DNA of 64,000 nt, from assembly GCF_026385475.1 (NCBI RefSeq), contig NZ_JANIDW010000003.1, forward strand, positions 124,001 through 188,000, in the 5' to 3' direction. Positions 17,141 to 26,516 of this stretch are shown piece after piece. The notes under the pieces were generated by a model. The model did no database searches and was not told the DNA's origin. It saw nothing but the letters and a program-made list of their open reading frames with translations. The stretch's first letter is position 1. Each line of letters begins with the position of its first letter. Origin of the DNA: Bombella saccharophila. Lineage in GTDB: Bacteria > Pseudomonadota > Alphaproteobacteria > Acetobacterales > Acetobacteraceae. Made by a program: the position numbers and the translations under genes.

Positions 17141-18226
17141 ATGGTAGAGCAAATGAATCATGGCGGGATGGATGCCACGGCTATTCAGTCTGAGAGTGTG
17201 CGCCCTGGGCTAATAGCGGAGATGAAAGGCAGCGAGAAAGCAGCCATTTTGATGCTGGCATTAGGCCAAGAGCGTTCAGCACGTATTTTCCGCTCGTTGC
17301 AGGAGGATGAGGTCCGGGACATCTCCAAAGCAATGGCTGCTTTAGGGATCGTGCGGGCTGACCGTGTGGAAGCGGTCTGTAATGAATTCTCAGAGAAATA
17401 TGCAAGTGCAGATGGCTTTGTCGGTAGTTATGAAACGACAGAGGATTATCTCAAACGTGCCCTCCCCGCTGAAGTGGTCGAGAAGATCATGGAGGATATA
17501 CGCGGGCCATCAGGGCGGAGCGTTTGGGCTAAAATGGGTAACATGCCCGAGGCCACCTTGGCGAATTATCTGCGGAATGAACAACCACAGACAGTGGCTG
17601 TTATCCTTAGCTATATCGCCCCAGCGCATGTGGCTCGTGTATTGACGCTCTTCCCTGAAGAGTTCGCTACCGATGTGATTGTACGCATCCTCCATATGAG
17701 CCCTGTGAGCAAAGATGTGCTGGAGAGCTTGGAGATGACCCTCCGTAAAGAGCTGATTATGGCCTTTGGGCGGTCCACCAAGCGCGATAGCTATGCTTTT
17801 GTGGCGGAGGTGTATAACAACTTCGACCGTAAGACGGAGGCCTCTCTCACAGAGAAGCTTGGCTTGCGTAGTGAAGAAGATATGGAGAAGGTGAATAAAT
17901 TGAAATTCACCTTTGATGATATCAAACGCCTCACCCCTGATGACATGATGCGCGTCATGGCGGCGATCAACCGCGATGGCGAGGCAAAGAGCCGGCTACC
18001 CCTGGCCCTTAAAGCGGCTAATCAGGCTGTACGCGAGCTGTTCTTTAAATGTATGTCCAAGCGTGCTGCTGGGCTTTTAGAGGATGAGATCCGCGGCATG
18101 GGGGCTGTGCGTTTGCGTGATGCCGAGGCTGCACAGATGGAGTTGATTGCTCTTATCAAAGCCCTAGCGAATGATGGTGAAATTGATATTTCGCCATCTT
18201 CCTCTGAAGATGAGATCATCGAGTAA
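17141..18226 (+). CDS. fliG: Flagellar motor switch protein FliG
   Basis: The 361-residue protein shows the FliG N-terminal domain (GSEKAAILMLALGQERSARIFRSL), the middle domain (NEQPQTVAVILSYIAPAHVARVL), and the C-terminal torque domain with its charged ridge (LKFTFDDIKRLTPDDMMRVM, RAAGLLEDEIRGMGAVRLRD). FliG couples the stators to the MS ring. The gene starts at ATG 17141 after AAGGAGG and 11 bases downstream of fliF. Confidence 0.97.
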   Translation: MVEQMNHGGMDATAIQSESVRPGLIAEMKGSEKAAILMLALGQERSARIFRSLQEDEVRDISKAMAALGIVRADRVEAVCNEFSEKYASADGFVGSYETTEDYLKRALPAEVVEKIMEDIRGPSGRSVWAKMGNMPEATLANYLRNEQPQTVAVILSYIAPAHVARVLTLFPEEFATDVIVRILHMSPVSKDVLESLEMTLRKELIMAFGRSTKRDSYAFVAEVYNNFDRKTEASLTEKLGLRSEEDMEKVNKLKFTFDDIKRLTPDDMMRVMAAINRDGEAKSRLPLALKAANQAVRELFFKCMSKRAAGLLEDEIRGMGAVRLRDAEAAQMELIALIKALANDGEIDISPSSSEDEIIE

Positions 18227-18231
18227 GGGCG

Positions 18232-18954
18232 ATGAAGGAGGCATTAAAACAGGCTGCTACGCCAGAGCGGTGGAGCTTTAGCGAGAGTTTAGAGGACTTC
18301 TCCCACCATGCAAAAGATGTTGTGGGTGAGTTGCTCGATGAAGAGGAGCCAGAGCCAGACCCGAGCATAACTCTTCATCCCGAGGAGTTGGAACGCCTTA
18401 AAGCTGAAGCCTATCAGCAGGGTTATAAGCAAGGTGAAGGGGATGCAGAACAAGCCTTGGGGAGCCAGATGGCGGAGTCTGTTCAGCAGGTTCTGGCGTT
18501 TATGGAGGAGGAGGAAGCCCGTCGCAATGATAGGATGATGCGGCTTTCGGAGCAGTTTGTTGCAGGGGTTTGCCACGTTGTTGAGCAGATTTTTGCTGGT
18601 GATCTTGCTCAAACAGGCTTGCGCCATCAGCTTGCGGAGGATGCCGCTATGTTGGTTGCTCAATGTGAGGGGGCGATTGAGCTTGCATGCGCGACGGCTG
18701 ATGAATCTGCTCTTCGTACGGCTTTGGCTGGGGTGAAGGATGTTGCGATCACGGCAGAGCCGGGACGGCAAGCTGGCAGCCTTACAATTTCTGCTGCTCA
18801 ATCGCGCATTACTTTGGATGAAACCCAATGGGCAGAGGCCGTGCGGCATCGTGTCGCAGAAGCGGTGGAGGCTTTAATTAGGCTAGCCCCTACAGGTGAG
18901 CAAGAAGCAGTGCAGGATGTAGAGCCGCACATAGTACAAAAAGAAGGAGAATAA
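18232..18954 (+). CDS. fliH: Flagellar export ATPase regulator FliH
   Basis: This 240-residue protein lies between fliG and fliN, where FliH is expected. The N-terminus is acidic (EEEPEPDPS), followed by EAYQQGYKQGEGDAEQALG, which resembles the GxxxG-type repeats and helix of FliH, then a long helix and an alpha/beta C-terminal domain with alternating charged residues. FliH binds FliI and regulates its ATPase. The sequence is divergent, as is usual for FliH, so position carries much of the weight. Confidence 0.8.
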   Translation: MKEALKQAATPERWSFSESLEDFSHHAKDVVGELLDEEEPEPDPSITLHPEELERLKAEAYQQGYKQGEGDAEQALGSQMAESVQQVLAFMEEEEARRNDRMMRLSEQFVAGVCHVVEQIFAGDLAQTGLRHQLAEDAAMLVAQCEGAIELACATADESALRTALAGVKDVAITAEPGRQAGSLTISAAQSRITLDETQWAEAVRHRVAEAVEALIRLAPTGEQEAVQDVEPHIVQKEGE

Positions 18955-18956
18955 GC

Positions 18957-19361
18957 ATGGCAGATGAGACAGAGACCAACCCAGCGACCACACCCCAGCC
19001 GGATGAGAGCCAGGCTTCTGGTGGCGTTGACCTTTCTGATTTTTCTTCTGAAGTGTCAGAAGAGGGGGCAGAACGGCTTGGGAAATTGCACGATAGCGAG
19101 CAAGGACAAGCCCGTGATCGTGAGGCGATTCTTGATGTTCCCGTCAAAATTACAGCCGTGGTGGGTGATGTTAAAATGCCCGTGCGGGACTTGGTGCGCC
19201 TTGGTCGAGGGGCTGTTGTGCCATTGAATCGTAAATTGGGGGCCTCGATTGATATTTACGCCAATGATCGGCTGATTGCCCGTGGGGAGATCACCATCAT
19301 TGAGGATGATAATATTGCTGTGACGATGACGGAGATTATGTCGTCATCAGCCAGTGTGTAA
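18957..19361 (+). CDS. fliN: Flagellar motor switch protein FliN
   Basis: The 134-residue protein has an acidic N-terminal tail and a C-terminal SpoA domain: VPVKITAVVGDVKMPVRDLVRLGRGAVVPLNRKLGASIDIYANDRLIARGEI, shown here only in outline. The ILDVPVKI, LVRLGRGAVV and ARGE elements are diagnostic. FliN completes the C ring below FliM. The ribosome site AAGGAGAA precedes ATG 18957, and the gene follows fliH by two bases. Confidence 0.94.
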   Translation: MADETETNPATTPQPDESQASGGVDLSDFSSEVSEEGAERLGKLHDSEQGQARDREAILDVPVKITAVVGDVKMPVRDLVRLGRGAVVPLNRKLGASIDIYANDRLIARGEITIIEDDNIAVTMTEIMSSSASV

Positions 19362-19375
19362 GGTTGCGTCCTGCT

Positions 19376-19774
19376 ATGGCACAAGCATCAGTTAGTGGGG
19401 GGCATGGTTCTGGGGCGATGATGCAGGCTGTTATGGGGTTTCACATGAATCCCATATTGGCATTGGTGCTTGTTGTGGGGCTTATCTTCATAACGCCATG
19501 GTTCTTACGCCGTATGCGCCACCGTATGCCTCGCTTATTGCAGGTAACTGAGGCGGCCCCGGAGCGTGCCTTAAAAGTACAAGATGCCGTACCTTTGGGA
19601 GCAAAACGGACGCTTTTTTCTGTCGCTGTAAAAGGCCCGGAAGGGCAGCAGGCCACAGCGGTGATTCTTACAGGTGGCCCAACAGACCTCTGTATTGGCT
19701 GGTTAGGCGATGGCCCAACCCAGCCTTTAAAAGACGTAGTTCCCCTTAAAGAGAGCCCATCAGAGAGAACATAA
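19376..19774 (+). CDS. fliO: Flagellar biosynthetic protein FliO
   Basis: This is a 132-residue protein with one membrane segment (about 25-45, ILALVLVVGLIFITPWFL), a basic patch (RRMRHRMPR) on the cytoplasmic side, and a small C-terminal domain with AVPLGAKRTLFSVAVKG, the form seen in FliO. FliO helps assemble FliP in the export gate. The ATG at 19376 is chosen over a TTG at 19364 because the AAGG at 19360-19363 is properly spaced for it. The stop overlaps the fliP start (TAATG). Confidence 0.78.
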   Translation: MAQASVSGGHGSGAMMQAVMGFHMNPILALVLVVGLIFITPWFLRRMRHRMPRLLQVTEAAPERALKVQDAVPLGAKRTLFSVAVKGPEGQQATAVILTGGPTDLCIGWLGDGPTQPLKDVVPLKESPSERT

Positions 19775-20670
19775 TGGCAAGGGATGAGAGGCATAAGCGT
19801 ATGAGCCAGAGTGATAAAGGTCGCTTTGCCATGATGAAGGCTGCCAAGAAGCATAAGCCGATAAAACGGAGCGTGATATGTGGCATCATGGCTTTGTGTG
19901 GCGTGGTGATAGGTGGCGTGTTGTTATGTGTGGCAGCGCATCCAGCTTTTGCACAATCCATTACTTTCGATATGGGTAAAGGCGGCGGCATTGGCGAGGC
20001 GGGGACGACAAGCCGCCTTGTCCAGCTTACGGCGATTGTGGGGTTTCTCTCCCTCGCACCGAGTTTGCTTGTGATGATGACGGCTTTTACGCGGATTATT
20101 ATTACGCTGTCGCTTTTACGTAGTGCCATTGGTGCGCAGGGGACACCGCCTAATATGGTGCTGATTGCGCTGGCCCTCATTCTCTCCTTTTTTGTGATGC
20201 AACCCACATTGGAACGCTCTTGGGAGCAAGGGATAGAGCCGCTGATGGATGGTCGCGTTGATGAAATTGCAGGCTTGCAAGCGGCGGCAGAGCCGTTCCG
20301 CGATTTTATGATCCGCAACGCGCGGCCTAATGATGTGGCTATTTTCTATCATCTCGCTGGTGTTAAGCCAGAGGCAACGCCGGTGGAGGGGAAAGGTGGT
20401 ACCCATACCACCACAGTGCGGCCGCCTTGGCGGGTGATTGTCCCAGCCTTTATGGTAGGGGAGCTAAGCCGTGGTTTTGAGATGGGCTTTTTGCTCTATT
20501 TGCCCTTCTTGGTGATAGACCTTGTGACATCTAGTGTGTTGATGAGCTTGGGGATGATGATGCTTCCCCCGCCGACCATCTCTTTGCCGTTTAAATTGAT
20601 TTTCTTTGTATTGGTGGATGGCTTCCAGATGGTCTCTGGTGGTTTGGTCCGTAGTTTTGGTGGGGGGTAA
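19774..20670 (+). CDS. fliP: Flagellar export gate protein FliP
   Basis: This 298-residue protein has a long basic N-terminus and a signal/membrane segment (about 34-60), then the FliP core: VGFLSLAPSLLVMMTAFTRI, LSLLRSAIGAQGTPPNMVLI, ALILSFFVMQP, ending with VPAFMVGELSRGFEMGF, YLPFLVIDLVTSSVLMSLGM and LPFKLIFFVLVDGF. FliP is the central pore subunit of the export gate with FliQ and FliR, which are encoded at 45621-46733. The start on the fliO stop codon suggests coupled translation. A hairpin overlapping the stop codon ends the operon. Confidence 0.95.
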   Translation: MARDERHKRMSQSDKGRFAMMKAAKKHKPIKRSVICGIMALCGVVIGGVLLCVAAHPAFAQSITFDMGKGGGIGEAGTTSRLVQLTAIVGFLSLAPSLLVMMTAFTRIIITLSLLRSAIGAQGTPPNMVLIALALILSFFVMQPTLERSWEQGIEPLMDGRVDEIAGLQAAAEPFRDFMIRNARPNDVAIFYHLAGVKPEATPVEGKGGTHTTTVRPPWRVIVPAFMVGELSRGFEMGFLLYLPFLVIDLVTSSVLMSLGMMMLPPPTISLPFKLIFFVLVDGFQMVSGGLVRSFGGG

Positions 20671-20682
20671 CGCCCCCCTTTT
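20662..20682 (+). terminator. GC hairpin at the end of fliP
   Basis: GGGGGG-TAACG-CCCCCC followed by TTTT overlaps the fliP stop codon. It sits where fliP and the minus-strand FlhF-like gene converge and is a short but strong candidate terminator. Confidence 0.6.
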
Positions 20683-20685
20683 ATA

Positions 20686-21474
20686 TCACCCCGGTAAGAC
20701 GAGCAGCCTACGGGCAAGGATAGCCGGGGTGAGTTGTGTAAAGCCCTCATTGATAGAGCCAGAATAACTCCCATAGGTTAAAGATAAACCACAAGCCGCC
20801 GCGGTAATGATGCTACCAATACGCCCGGCTTGCTCCATACGGCTGGCAATGAGTGAATCCGCCCCACAATGATGGAAGGCCGCAGCAATATCAGTGCTTT
20901 CTTCTGGGTCCATCCCCGCTGGGACGACTAATGAGAGGCGTGCTTTTGTACGGTCTATCACCTCACGCATTTCCGTCATGGCTGTGGGGGAATAGACACA
21001 AAGCCCCGGTAAATCTACCAGAATGATGCGGTCTTGGCCGTCAATTTCCTCTGGGTCCATGCCGCCATAGGCTTTGACCAACTCTAGGTCACAACCACGT
21101 AGAATCGAAGCAAGCTTGATGTAACTACCAGGGGTGCTATCGCAGGCTAAAACGAGAGGCTGGCGGAGTTTACCTTTTGATTGCCGCGCTTGGCGGGCAT
21201 AGCGTGCGGCTAATTTAGCAAGGGTGAGTGATTTGCCAGAGCCAGATGCCCCGCCCAACGCCATTGGGATGCCAGGTTTTAAAGGCAGTGGGGCAAAATG
21301 AATGACACGCTCTAACCCTTCAGCAAGGCTGCTACCGGCCATCGCGGTGATAAGCTCTTGGGGGATGGAATGCCAAGCGAGAATCTCTGGGACACTTAGC
21401 GCATTAGAGGGGAGAACAACATCGCCCGTCTCTACTGGCTGTGTGGTGTGCTGATCGGTTGAAGAACGAGTCAT
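20686..21474 (-). CDS. flhF: FlhF-like SRP-family GTPase
   Basis: This 262-residue protein has an N-terminal helical part and a GTPase core with P-loop GGASGSGKSLTLAKLAARYA (near residue 74), a Walker-B-like RIILVDLPGL segment (about 147-156), and a C-terminal segment resembling the FlhF dimer region (DSLIASRMEQAGRIGSIITAA). FlhF directs flagellar number and position and usually precedes flhG. Here it lies downstream of flhA with no FlhG. The DTAG motif of SRP GTPases appears as VDLPG and the N-terminal B domain is reduced, so the function may be altered. Confidence 0.72.
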   Translation of the reverse strand: MTRSSTDQHTTQPVETGDVVLPSNALSVPEILAWHSIPQELITAMAGSSLAEGLERVIHFAPLPLKPGIPMALGGASGSGKSLTLAKLAARYARQARQSKGKLRQPLVLACDSTPGSYIKLASILRGCDLELVKAYGGMDPEEIDGQDRIILVDLPGLCVYSPTAMTEMREVIDRTKARLSLVVPAGMDPEESTDIAAAFHHCGADSLIASRMEQAGRIGSIITAAACGLSLTYGSYSGSINEGFTQLTPAILARRLLVLPG

Positions 21475-21524
21475 GAGCGTGATCCAGTTAAAGGAGGGGA
21501 TGGCCTATAAGGGTATCAGTAAGG

Positions 21525-23747
21525 TTAGCTCACTGTTGCAACAGTACGGATGCGGGTACGGGGGTAGATTTCCGCTTGCGCCATAACAGCCACTGAGGGA
21601 CGGATACGGTCCACAATCATTCGGACAGAATCACGTGTTGCAGAGGTGGTTACGATGACGGGCATCTCTCCCAAAGTCGCCGTTTGGTCGAAGGTTTGGC
21701 GTAGAGCAGTGACAAAGCGGTCTAGCATGGCAGGTGGCATGGCTAAGGTGCGGTCATCGCCTTTGCCAACAGTGTTATTGAGGATGTTATTCTCCCAATC
21801 TGGGGAGAGTGTAATCATAGAGATGCAGCCTGAAGGCCCAACATAGCTATTGCAGATTTGCCGGGAGAGGCGAATACGGACATGGGCTGTGAGGGCCTTA
21901 ATGCCTTTTGCAGCGAGAGCGTGGCCTTCTTGAATGCTTTCCAAAATTGTGGGCAAGTCACGGATGGAGATGCGCTCTTGCAACAAGGATTGCAGGACCC
22001 GTTGTACAGTGCTGAGTGAGACTTGCGAGGGGATGAGGTCATTGACCAGTTTTTGCTCCTCTGCGGGGAGGTCATCCAGCAAGGCTTGCGTAGCGGTATA
22101 GGTGAGCAAATCGCCTAGATTTTGGCTTATGGATTCGGTGAGATGGGTGATGATGACCGTCACCGGGTCCACAACTGTATAGCCTTGGTCTGTTGCTTGT
22201 TTTTTTAAATTTGGGTCAATCCATATCGCGGGGAGATGAAAAGATGGCTCGGTGGTTTTTTCACCGGGTAATGTTGGTTGGCCGTCTTTATGGGTAGGGC
22301 AGATCGCCAATAGGTGATTAGGCCGTACTTCCCCCGAGGCAATATCAATCTCTTTTAGCTTAATGACGTAGCGATCCGTTGGCAGTTGGATATTATCTTG
22401 GATGCGGACTGAAGGGGTAATAAACCCCATATCCGTTGCCATTTTGCGCCGTAATGCTTTGATTTGTCGCGTAATTTGGGCGTCATCTCCGCTGGCAAGG
22501 GGGAGCAAGCCAAAGCCAATCTCCAACCGTAAAAGGTCGATTTTGAGGAGTTCGGTAATGGGTTGTGTGGTGGGGGCTGCTGGTTGGGTCAGGTCAGGCT
22601 CGTCCTCATTACGTTTGGGCGTTTTATAGCGGACCCATGCCCCAACCCCTGCCGCGATAGAAATCATGAGGAAGGGAAAGGCAGGCAGGCCCGGCATGAG
22701 CGCAAAAACAGCGGAGAGTGTTGCTGCAATCGCCAGAGGTTTTGCATTGCCGCCTAATTGACGGAACAAGGTGACATCGGCAGAGCCATCCGTCCCGCCT
22801 TTGGTGACGACAATACCCGCAGCAAGGGAGACAAGCAAAGCTGGGATTTGAGAGACTAACCCATCACCAATCGTGAGGGTGGTGAAGGTCTGCGCTGCTT
22901 CGCTGATGGGCATATTATGACGCAGCACACCAATGGTCAGCCCTCCTAGAATATTGATGGCGGTGATGAGAATCCCCGCAATCGCATCATTGCGGACGAA
23001 TTTGGCCGCGCCATCCATAGCCCCGTAAAAGGAGCTCTCTTCTTCCAACTCTTTTCTTTTGCCACGCGCAACGCGCTCATTAATAGCTCCGGAGGCTAAG
23101 TCGGCATCAATGGCCATTTGTTTACCGGGCATGGCATCGAGGAAGAAGCGGGCAGAAACTTCCGCAATACGGCCCGACCCTTTGGTAATGACCATAAAAT
23201 TGACAACGAGCAGGATGCAGAAAACAATCCCGCCAATCACCACATCATTACCCATGAGGAAGCCGCCGAAGGAGGCCACAACATGGCCTGCGGCATAGGC
23301 CCCTTCATTGCCATGGCTAAGGATAAGCCGTGTCGTTGCGACCTCTAAGGAGAGGCGGAACATGGTGGTGAGCAGCAAGAGGGTGGGGAAGGATGTAAAA
23401 TCCAAAGGTCGCTCTAAAAACAACGCCACCATCAGGATGAGGACAGAAGATGTAATGGAGAGCGATAAGCCGAGGTCGAGAATCATCGTCGGTAAGGGGA
23501 CGATGAGGATAGAGATGAGCAAAATCACCCCTAAAGCGAGCAGAATATCCGTCCCCGGTAGGCGTGCTGTTAGGGAGGAAGCTGGCCCTCCTGTTTTAAA
23601 TAATATGAAGGGATTACGCAGTAAGGTTGCTAATTGCCCGCCCAAACCACGTGATACTCCGCCACTCTGAGAGGCACTCTTAGCGGATGTATCAGCAGCG
23701 AGTGTCTGCGAGGGTTGGGAAGGAGGAGAGGAAGTGGGCATTGTCAT
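21525..23747 (-). CDS. flhA: Flagellar export gate protein FlhA
   Basis: This 740-residue protein has an N-terminal half of about eight membrane segments with the FHIPEP-family signature region (VITKGSGRIAEVSARFFLDAMPGKQMAIDADL, here in part) and the RKELEEESSFYGAMDGAAKFV cytoplasmic loop. The C-terminal domain, about 400 residues, carries the substrate-docking parts (LLKIDLLRLEIGFGLLPL, GFITPSVRIQDN). FlhA is the major export-gate subunit that uses the proton gradient. It stands with FlhF on the minus strand, divergent from the TPR-glycosyltransferase gene. Confidence 0.97.
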   Translation of the reverse strand: MTMPTSSPPSQPSQTLAADTSAKSASQSGGVSRGLGGQLATLLRNPFILFKTGGPASSLTARLPGTDILLALGVILLISILIVPLPTMILDLGLSLSITSSVLILMVALFLERPLDFTSFPTLLLLTTMFRLSLEVATTRLILSHGNEGAYAAGHVVASFGGFLMGNDVVIGGIVFCILLVVNFMVITKGSGRIAEVSARFFLDAMPGKQMAIDADLASGAINERVARGKRKELEEESSFYGAMDGAAKFVRNDAIAGILITAINILGGLTIGVLRHNMPISEAAQTFTTLTIGDGLVSQIPALLVSLAAGIVVTKGGTDGSADVTLFRQLGGNAKPLAIAATLSAVFALMPGLPAFPFLMISIAAGVGAWVRYKTPKRNEDEPDLTQPAAPTTQPITELLKIDLLRLEIGFGLLPLASGDDAQITRQIKALRRKMATDMGFITPSVRIQDNIQLPTDRYVIKLKEIDIASGEVRPNHLLAICPTHKDGQPTLPGEKTTEPSFHLPAIWIDPNLKKQATDQGYTVVDPVTVIITHLTESISQNLGDLLTYTATQALLDDLPAEEQKLVNDLIPSQVSLSTVQRVLQSLLQERISIRDLPTILESIQEGHALAAKGIKALTAHVRIRLSRQICNSYVGPSGCISMITLSPDWENNILNNTVGKGDDRTLAMPPAMLDRFVTALRQTFDQTATLGEMPVIVTTSATRDSVRMIVDRIRPSVAVMAQAEIYPRTRIRTVATVS

Positions 23748-23947
23748 CCTGGCTGACTATACGACGATGAACGATCCCCCGAAGGGGGTAGAAAACTCTT
23801 TTAAAGGCCTTTTTGAGTTAAATCTTGTTCTTGTTATAGGATAGCCATTAAGGCCTTACACGGCAAGTTCAATTATGGCATGATTATGGTCTAGGAATCA
23901 TGTTTAATAAGGCTGGATGTGTCATAGACCATGCAGGGAGGGATGTT
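23748..23947. promoter_or_regulatory. Divergent flhA/TPR-GT intergenic region
   Basis: The 200-base gap contains the promoters of flhA (minus) and the TPR-glycosyltransferase gene (plus). It includes GTTCTTGTTATAGG near 23827-23840 and ATTAAGGCC near 23847, loosely similar to the recurring motif. No secure promoter boxes are visible. Confidence 0.4.
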
Positions 23948-25582
23948 ATGGCGATGGTGGAACAAAGCAATGTGGCTGATGGTGCATCGCCTATGCAGCA
24001 GGGAGCTAATAAGGAAGGTTTAACACCAGAGGCTCTTACCGTATGTTGTCAACAGCTTTGTGCTTGCGGGCAAGAGGAGCAAGCGGTTAGCCTTGCATTA
24101 CAGGCTGCACAAGCGAGCAGCGATGTGCCTTTATTGTTAGCAGCGGGGCTATTTTTTACACATCACACAGCACGGCATGAGGTTGCTGTGGCAATCTTCC
24201 GTAAAGCGTTGCTGCTTATGCCGCCAGGCGATGGGGCTGTGGCATCATTGCGGGGGGAATTGAAATTATGTCTTGCAGGGGCTTTGATGGCCGCAGGAGC
24301 GCGTGAGGAATCCATAAGTCTTTTTATGGAGATTGCTCAACATCACCCCGAACATCGCTTATTTGCGGGGGAGCATATTTCAATGGGGTTGTTAGAGGCA
24401 GGTCTGCCGGATCAGGCTGAACGTGTCCTAGCAGCATGGTTAAAGGACGGTACGCCTTCCGCAGCGCTTTATAATAATATGGGTTGTGCCTTAGAGCGTT
24501 TGAACCGTTCGCGCGAGGCCATGGTATATTATCAAAAAGGGATTGATCTTGCCTCCCGTGATGAGGCTGTATCATTTGGCTATTCTATGGCTTTGTTGAA
24601 GGCTGGTGAATATGAGGAAGGCTTTGCCCGTTATGTGCGGCGTGTGCCGCGTATTCCTAACCTTTCATGCTGGTTTTATAAAGACTTACCACGTTTAACG
24701 AAGGATGTACCCTTAGCGGGTAAGCGTATTCTTTTTTATCAAGAGCAGGGTTTGGGGGATACGGTTCAGTTTATTCGGTTTTTGCCAGAGATTGCCCGTC
24801 AAGCGGGGCATATTACCATAGCCTCCCTGCCTCCTTTGGCACGTTTGTTGGCCGAGACTTACCCAATGGTTGAGGTGTGCCTCGTTTCGGACATTTTAAA
24901 GACGCCAGAACGAGCCAAAGAGTATGATTTCTCCTGCCCTATTCCTGACCTACCTTATCTATGTGACCTCAAATCTCCTGCGGAGTTGCCACCCTTTAAG
25001 CCTTATCTTGCTGTACCGCCAGAGCGGCGGGCACATTTTGCACAGATTGTAGAGAACGCTATTGCCCAATATAGGGGTGCGCAGGGGCAAGAGGCTACGC
25101 AGCGGCGTTTGCGTATAGGCTTAGTATGGGCAGGCGAAGCGCGGACGAGCGCGCAAGATGTGGCTTCTGATAAGCGGCGGTCGAGCAGCTTTGCAGAGAT
25201 GATGGCGGCTTTTGGCACCGTTGAGGCAGATTTTTTCAGCTTACAATATGGTCCGCGCCGTGGTGAGCTTGTGGGGGTAGAGACGCCTCAACCTGTTTAT
25301 GACGTGATGGATGAAGTGCAGGATATGGCTGATACGGTAGCGTTGATGGAGGCTCTGGACCTTGTGATTTCTGTCGATACTGCACCGTTGCATCTGGCAG
25401 GGGCGTTAGGACGAGAGGTCTGGCTTGTGAGCCGTTGGGATGCGTGTTGGCGTTGGGGTGATGAAGGGGAACGGACCCCATGGTACCCGACAATGCGTAT
25501 TTTCCGTGCTCAAGAACTATCCTTTGTTCCTGTTCTACAAGAGGTGGGCATGGCTTTGCATCAACGTGTTGCGGAGGGATGA
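23948..25582 (+). CDS. TPR/GT9-like glycosyltransferase, FlmG-like (putative flagellin glycosylation)
   Basis: The 544-residue protein joins an N-terminal helical-repeat half (about 25-235, TPR-like units such as NNMGCALERLNRSREAMVYYQKG) to a C-terminal GT-B-like half of the GT9/heptosyltransferase type: GKRILFYQEQGLGDTVQFIRFLPE, RIGLVWAGEA, DLVISVDTAPLHLAGALGREVWL, all read in part. This combination matches the Caulobacter FlmG type that transfers nonulosonic sugars to flagellin. Start ATG 23948 has an excellent GGGAGGGATGTT upstream; ATG 23900 is a weaker alternative. It is followed by a GT2 gene three bases away. Assignment to flagellin glycosylation is inference from architecture and context. 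Confidence 0.78.
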   Translation: MAMVEQSNVADGASPMQQGANKEGLTPEALTVCCQQLCACGQEEQAVSLALQAAQASSDVPLLLAAGLFFTHHTARHEVAVAIFRKALLLMPPGDGAVASLRGELKLCLAGALMAAGAREESISLFMEIAQHHPEHRLFAGEHISMGLLEAGLPDQAERVLAAWLKDGTPSAALYNNMGCALERLNRSREAMVYYQKGIDLASRDEAVSFGYSMALLKAGEYEEGFARYVRRVPRIPNLSCWFYKDLPRLTKDVPLAGKRILFYQEQGLGDTVQFIRFLPEIARQAGHITIASLPPLARLLAETYPMVEVCLVSDILKTPERAKEYDFSCPIPDLPYLCDLKSPAELPPFKPYLAVPPERRAHFAQIVENAIAQYRGAQGQEATQRRLRIGLVWAGEARTSAQDVASDKRRSSSFAEMMAAFGTVEADFFSLQYGPRRGELVGVETPQPVYDVMDEVQDMADTVALMEALDLVISVDTAPLHLAGALGREVWLVSRWDACWRWGDEGERTPWYPTMRIFRAQELSFVPVLQEVGMALHQRVAEG

Positions 25583-25585
25583 GCG

Positions 25586-26503
25586 ATGTCTGCTTATAAA
25601 GTGGCTGTTGTCGTTAGGACAAAAAACCGCCCGTTATTTTTACAGCGTGCCTTAGAGGGGTTGCAGAGGCAGAGTTTTCAGGATTTCCGTATTCATCTCA
25701 TCAATGATGGAGGAGACCCTGCGGCAGTGCGCGATTGCGTTGCAGCGCAGGGCTCATGGTGGGGGGAGCGGCTCTCTTGTGTGGATCTGCCTTATTCTGT
25801 GGGGCGTGGTAAAGCCTTGGCTTTAGCCTTTGCAGCTTCTGATGAGCCTTATATTCTTATTCATGATGATGACGATACGTTAGAGCCAGCGTTTTTAGAG
25901 GAGACAGTAGCGTATTTAGAGCGTGATCAAGCCCGGTTTTTTGCTGGTGTGGTAACGAGCAATTACGATGTGTATGAGCATGTGGAGGGTGAACATATCG
26001 TCGTTGATAATAAGACGGACCAATATGGTAAAAGGTGCGGCTCTATTGTGGATTACAGTTTGTATCTTTCGTATCTTTCTGTTGTGATGCCGATAGCTTT
26101 CCTCTTCCGTCGGACCGCTTTGGCGGAAGCGGGTGGAGTAGATGCGGAGCTAAATTACGTTGAGGACCATGACCTGTTTATACGGATTATGTTGGCAGGG
26201 GAAATTGGCATTATTCAAGAAAGTTTATGTTCTTACCATCATCGTCAAGAGGTCGGTAACGCGAGTGATGCGAGCCGATATGAGGTCGCGTATGATTATG
26301 TTCTTGCTTATAAAAATGAGACGATACGCAAGGCCATACGAGGTGGAAGCCGTTTTAAAGAGATGCAAGCTTATGTAATGCAGAGCAGCCATCAAGAGCG
26401 TTTTTTGTTAGGGCAGTTGTCGCAGCAAGTGGCCCAATTACAAGAGGGTTTTGGAAGCCTTACTCAGCTTTTAGGGGAGGTATTGGGCCGTTTAGGGCGT
26501 TGA
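25586..26503 (+). CDS. Glycosyltransferase family 2
   Basis: This 305-residue protein begins with the GT2 Rossmann-like start (KVAVVVRTKNRPLFLQRALEGL) and the nucleotide-sugar loop VGRGKALALAFAAS, has a DXD-type metal site (IHDDDDTLEP, near residue 95) and an acceptor acidic motif (NYVEDHDLFIR). It follows the TPR-GT9 gene by three bases and so probably works in the same glycosylation pathway, perhaps extending the flagellin glycan. The donor sugar cannot be read from the sequence. Confidence 0.82.
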   Translation: MSAYKVAVVVRTKNRPLFLQRALEGLQRQSFQDFRIHLINDGGDPAAVRDCVAAQGSWWGERLSCVDLPYSVGRGKALALAFAASDEPYILIHDDDDTLEPAFLEETVAYLERDQARFFAGVVTSNYDVYEHVEGEHIVVDNKTDQYGKRCGSIVDYSLYLSYLSVVMPIAFLFRRTALAEAGGVDAELNYVEDHDLFIRIMLAGEIGIIQESLCSYHHRQEVGNASDASRYEVAYDYVLAYKNETIRKAIRGGSRFKEMQAYVMQSSHQERFLLGQLSQQVAQLQEGFGSLTQLLGEVLGRLGR

Positions 26504-26516
26504 GAAAATAGTTAGT

